DNA of 64,000 bases, from assembly GCF_003015185.1 (NCBI RefSeq), contig NZ_CP027860.1, positions 5,859,001 to 5,923,000 on the forward strand. The letters are read 5' to 3'. Below, piece by piece: positions 63,506 to 64,000 of this stretch. The DNA is from Ahniella affigens. Its GTDB lineage: Bacteria > Pseudomonadota > Gammaproteobacteria > Xanthomonadales > Ahniellaceae. Positions within the stretch are counted from its first letter, which is position 1, and each line of letters starts with the position of its first letter. The position numbers and the translations under genes were made by a program. Below the pieces are notes generated by a model that was given only the letters and a program-made list of their open reading frames with translations, did not search any database and had not been told where the DNA came from.

Positions 63506-63547
63506 GCGAACGCTCGGTTCAAGCGTTGAACCCAGAATCGCGTTCGC
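63506..63547. promoter_or_regulatory. nested dyad upstream of rfaH
   Basis: GGTTCAA (63516-63522) and TTGAACC (63526-63532) form a perfect palindrome with a three-base spacer. GCGAACG (63506-63512) and CGTTCGC (63541-63547) form an outer pair. The element lies 21-62 bases upstream of the rfaH start. It could be an operator or a leader hairpin. Confidence 0.45.
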
Positions 63548-63617
63548 TCGCAACGGGTTTCACGCTTGTTGACTGCCGCGCTGGCGCGTGCCGCGTGACG
63601 GCCCGGCCTTTGCCGAC

Positions 63618-64000
63618 TCAGGCTTTCCGCAGTTCCAGAATTGCGCAGCCGTAGCGACAACCGAGATTCCGATCCACTGCCGACGGCTCCAAGGCCACCT
63701 GCTCATGCAATTCGCCCGCGTCATCGACCACGGCCAGTGACTGCACCGTGAAGTGTTCGCCGACCCAACGCAGCAACGCGGGCAGCGCGAACACACGCTG
63801 CGCATTGAACTCGATCCGACTCGGCCCGATCGGCACTGACAGATACAGGGTACCGCCGGGTTTGAGCATGGCATGGAGGTTACGGAGACCGCGCCGATGC
63901 GCATCTGGATCGACCGGATCACCGTAGCGACCAAGGCCGAAGTGTTCCAGCGCATGCAGGCAAGACAGCGAATCGCAGCAGGCAACCAGATCCGGGTTCA
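63618..64000 (-). CDS. DUF268 protein, C-terminal part (window edge)
   Basis: This gene is cut by the right window edge. The visible ~127 residues read SCLHALEHFGLGRYGDPVDPDAHRRGLRNLHAMLKPGGTLYLSVPIG, continuing IEFNAQRVFALPALL. The pattern S.LHALEHFGLGRYGD and M.LKPGG.L.LSVPIG matches DUF268, a methyltransferase-like family found in polysaccharide loci. It probably belongs to the same biosynthetic region as the genes below. The start is outside the window. Confidence 0.8.
   Translation of the reverse strand, partial: NPDLVACCDSLSCLHALEHFGLGRYGDPVDPDAHRRGLRNLHAMLKPGGTLYLSVPIGPSRIEFNAQRVFALPALLRWVGEHFTVQSLAVVDDAGELHEQVALEPSAVDRNLGCRYGCAILELRKA

Overview
This GC-rich 64 kb window looks chromosomal and gammaproteobacterial, most likely Xanthomonadales/Lysobacterales. 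That rests on the gene families (YecA/UPF0149, YggN/DUF2884, OmpW, an Oar-type TonB receptor, an EPS-associated MarR regulator, RfaH) and is an inference from family resemblance only. No database search was run.

Region 1 (1-18.5 kb) is mostly housekeeping and cell-envelope genes. It has a YecA-family tail, two small hypothetical genes around an attC-like inverted repeat, tRNA-Leu(CAG), a 5-oxoprolinase operon (pxpB-pxpC-pxpA) tightly coupled to a giant membrane-anchored ankyrin protein, a Bcr/CflA-type efflux pump, several exported proteins, a DUF1801 protein with a histone-like tail, a secreted trypsin-like protease with PKD and P-domains, and OmpW.

Region 2 (18.8-26.1 kb) is the most interesting accessory segment. 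A plus-strand gene encodes a TIR protein with a C-terminal SLOG-like (Rossmannoid) domain. Facing it is a three-gene minus-strand operon: a stand-alone SLOG protein that shares motifs with the TIR protein's C-terminus, a large patatin-like phospholipase with a transmembrane insert, and a zinc-ribbon protein with a nucleoside 2-deoxyribosyltransferase-like domain. The arms are separated by a palindromic REP/MITE-like element. I propose a nucleotide-signalling defence system related in logic to Thoeris or CBASS, but without a recognisable CD-NTase or Sir2. This is inference.

Region 3 (26.2-32.3 kb) holds ridA-recG on the minus strand and a divergent Oar-type TonB-dependent receptor.

Region 4 (32.4-64 kb) is a very large surface polysaccharide locus, almost all on the minus strand. 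Read from the right it contains a DUF268 protein, RfaH, an exact ops element, an EPS-associated MarR regulator, three FkbM methyltransferases, a nucleotide-sugar dehydrogenase, an acyltransferase-3, an asparagine synthetase homologue, about fifteen glycosyltransferases including a GT11 alpha-1,2-fucosyltransferase, a Wzm/Wzt ABC exporter with a carbohydrate-binding Wzt tail, a carbamoyltransferase, a Wzy-like polymerase, a WcaF-like acetyltransferase and an Smr-domain protein. Almost every junction is a 1-8 base overlap, so translation is probably coupled throughout. RfaH acting at ops would explain how such a long operon is transcribed.
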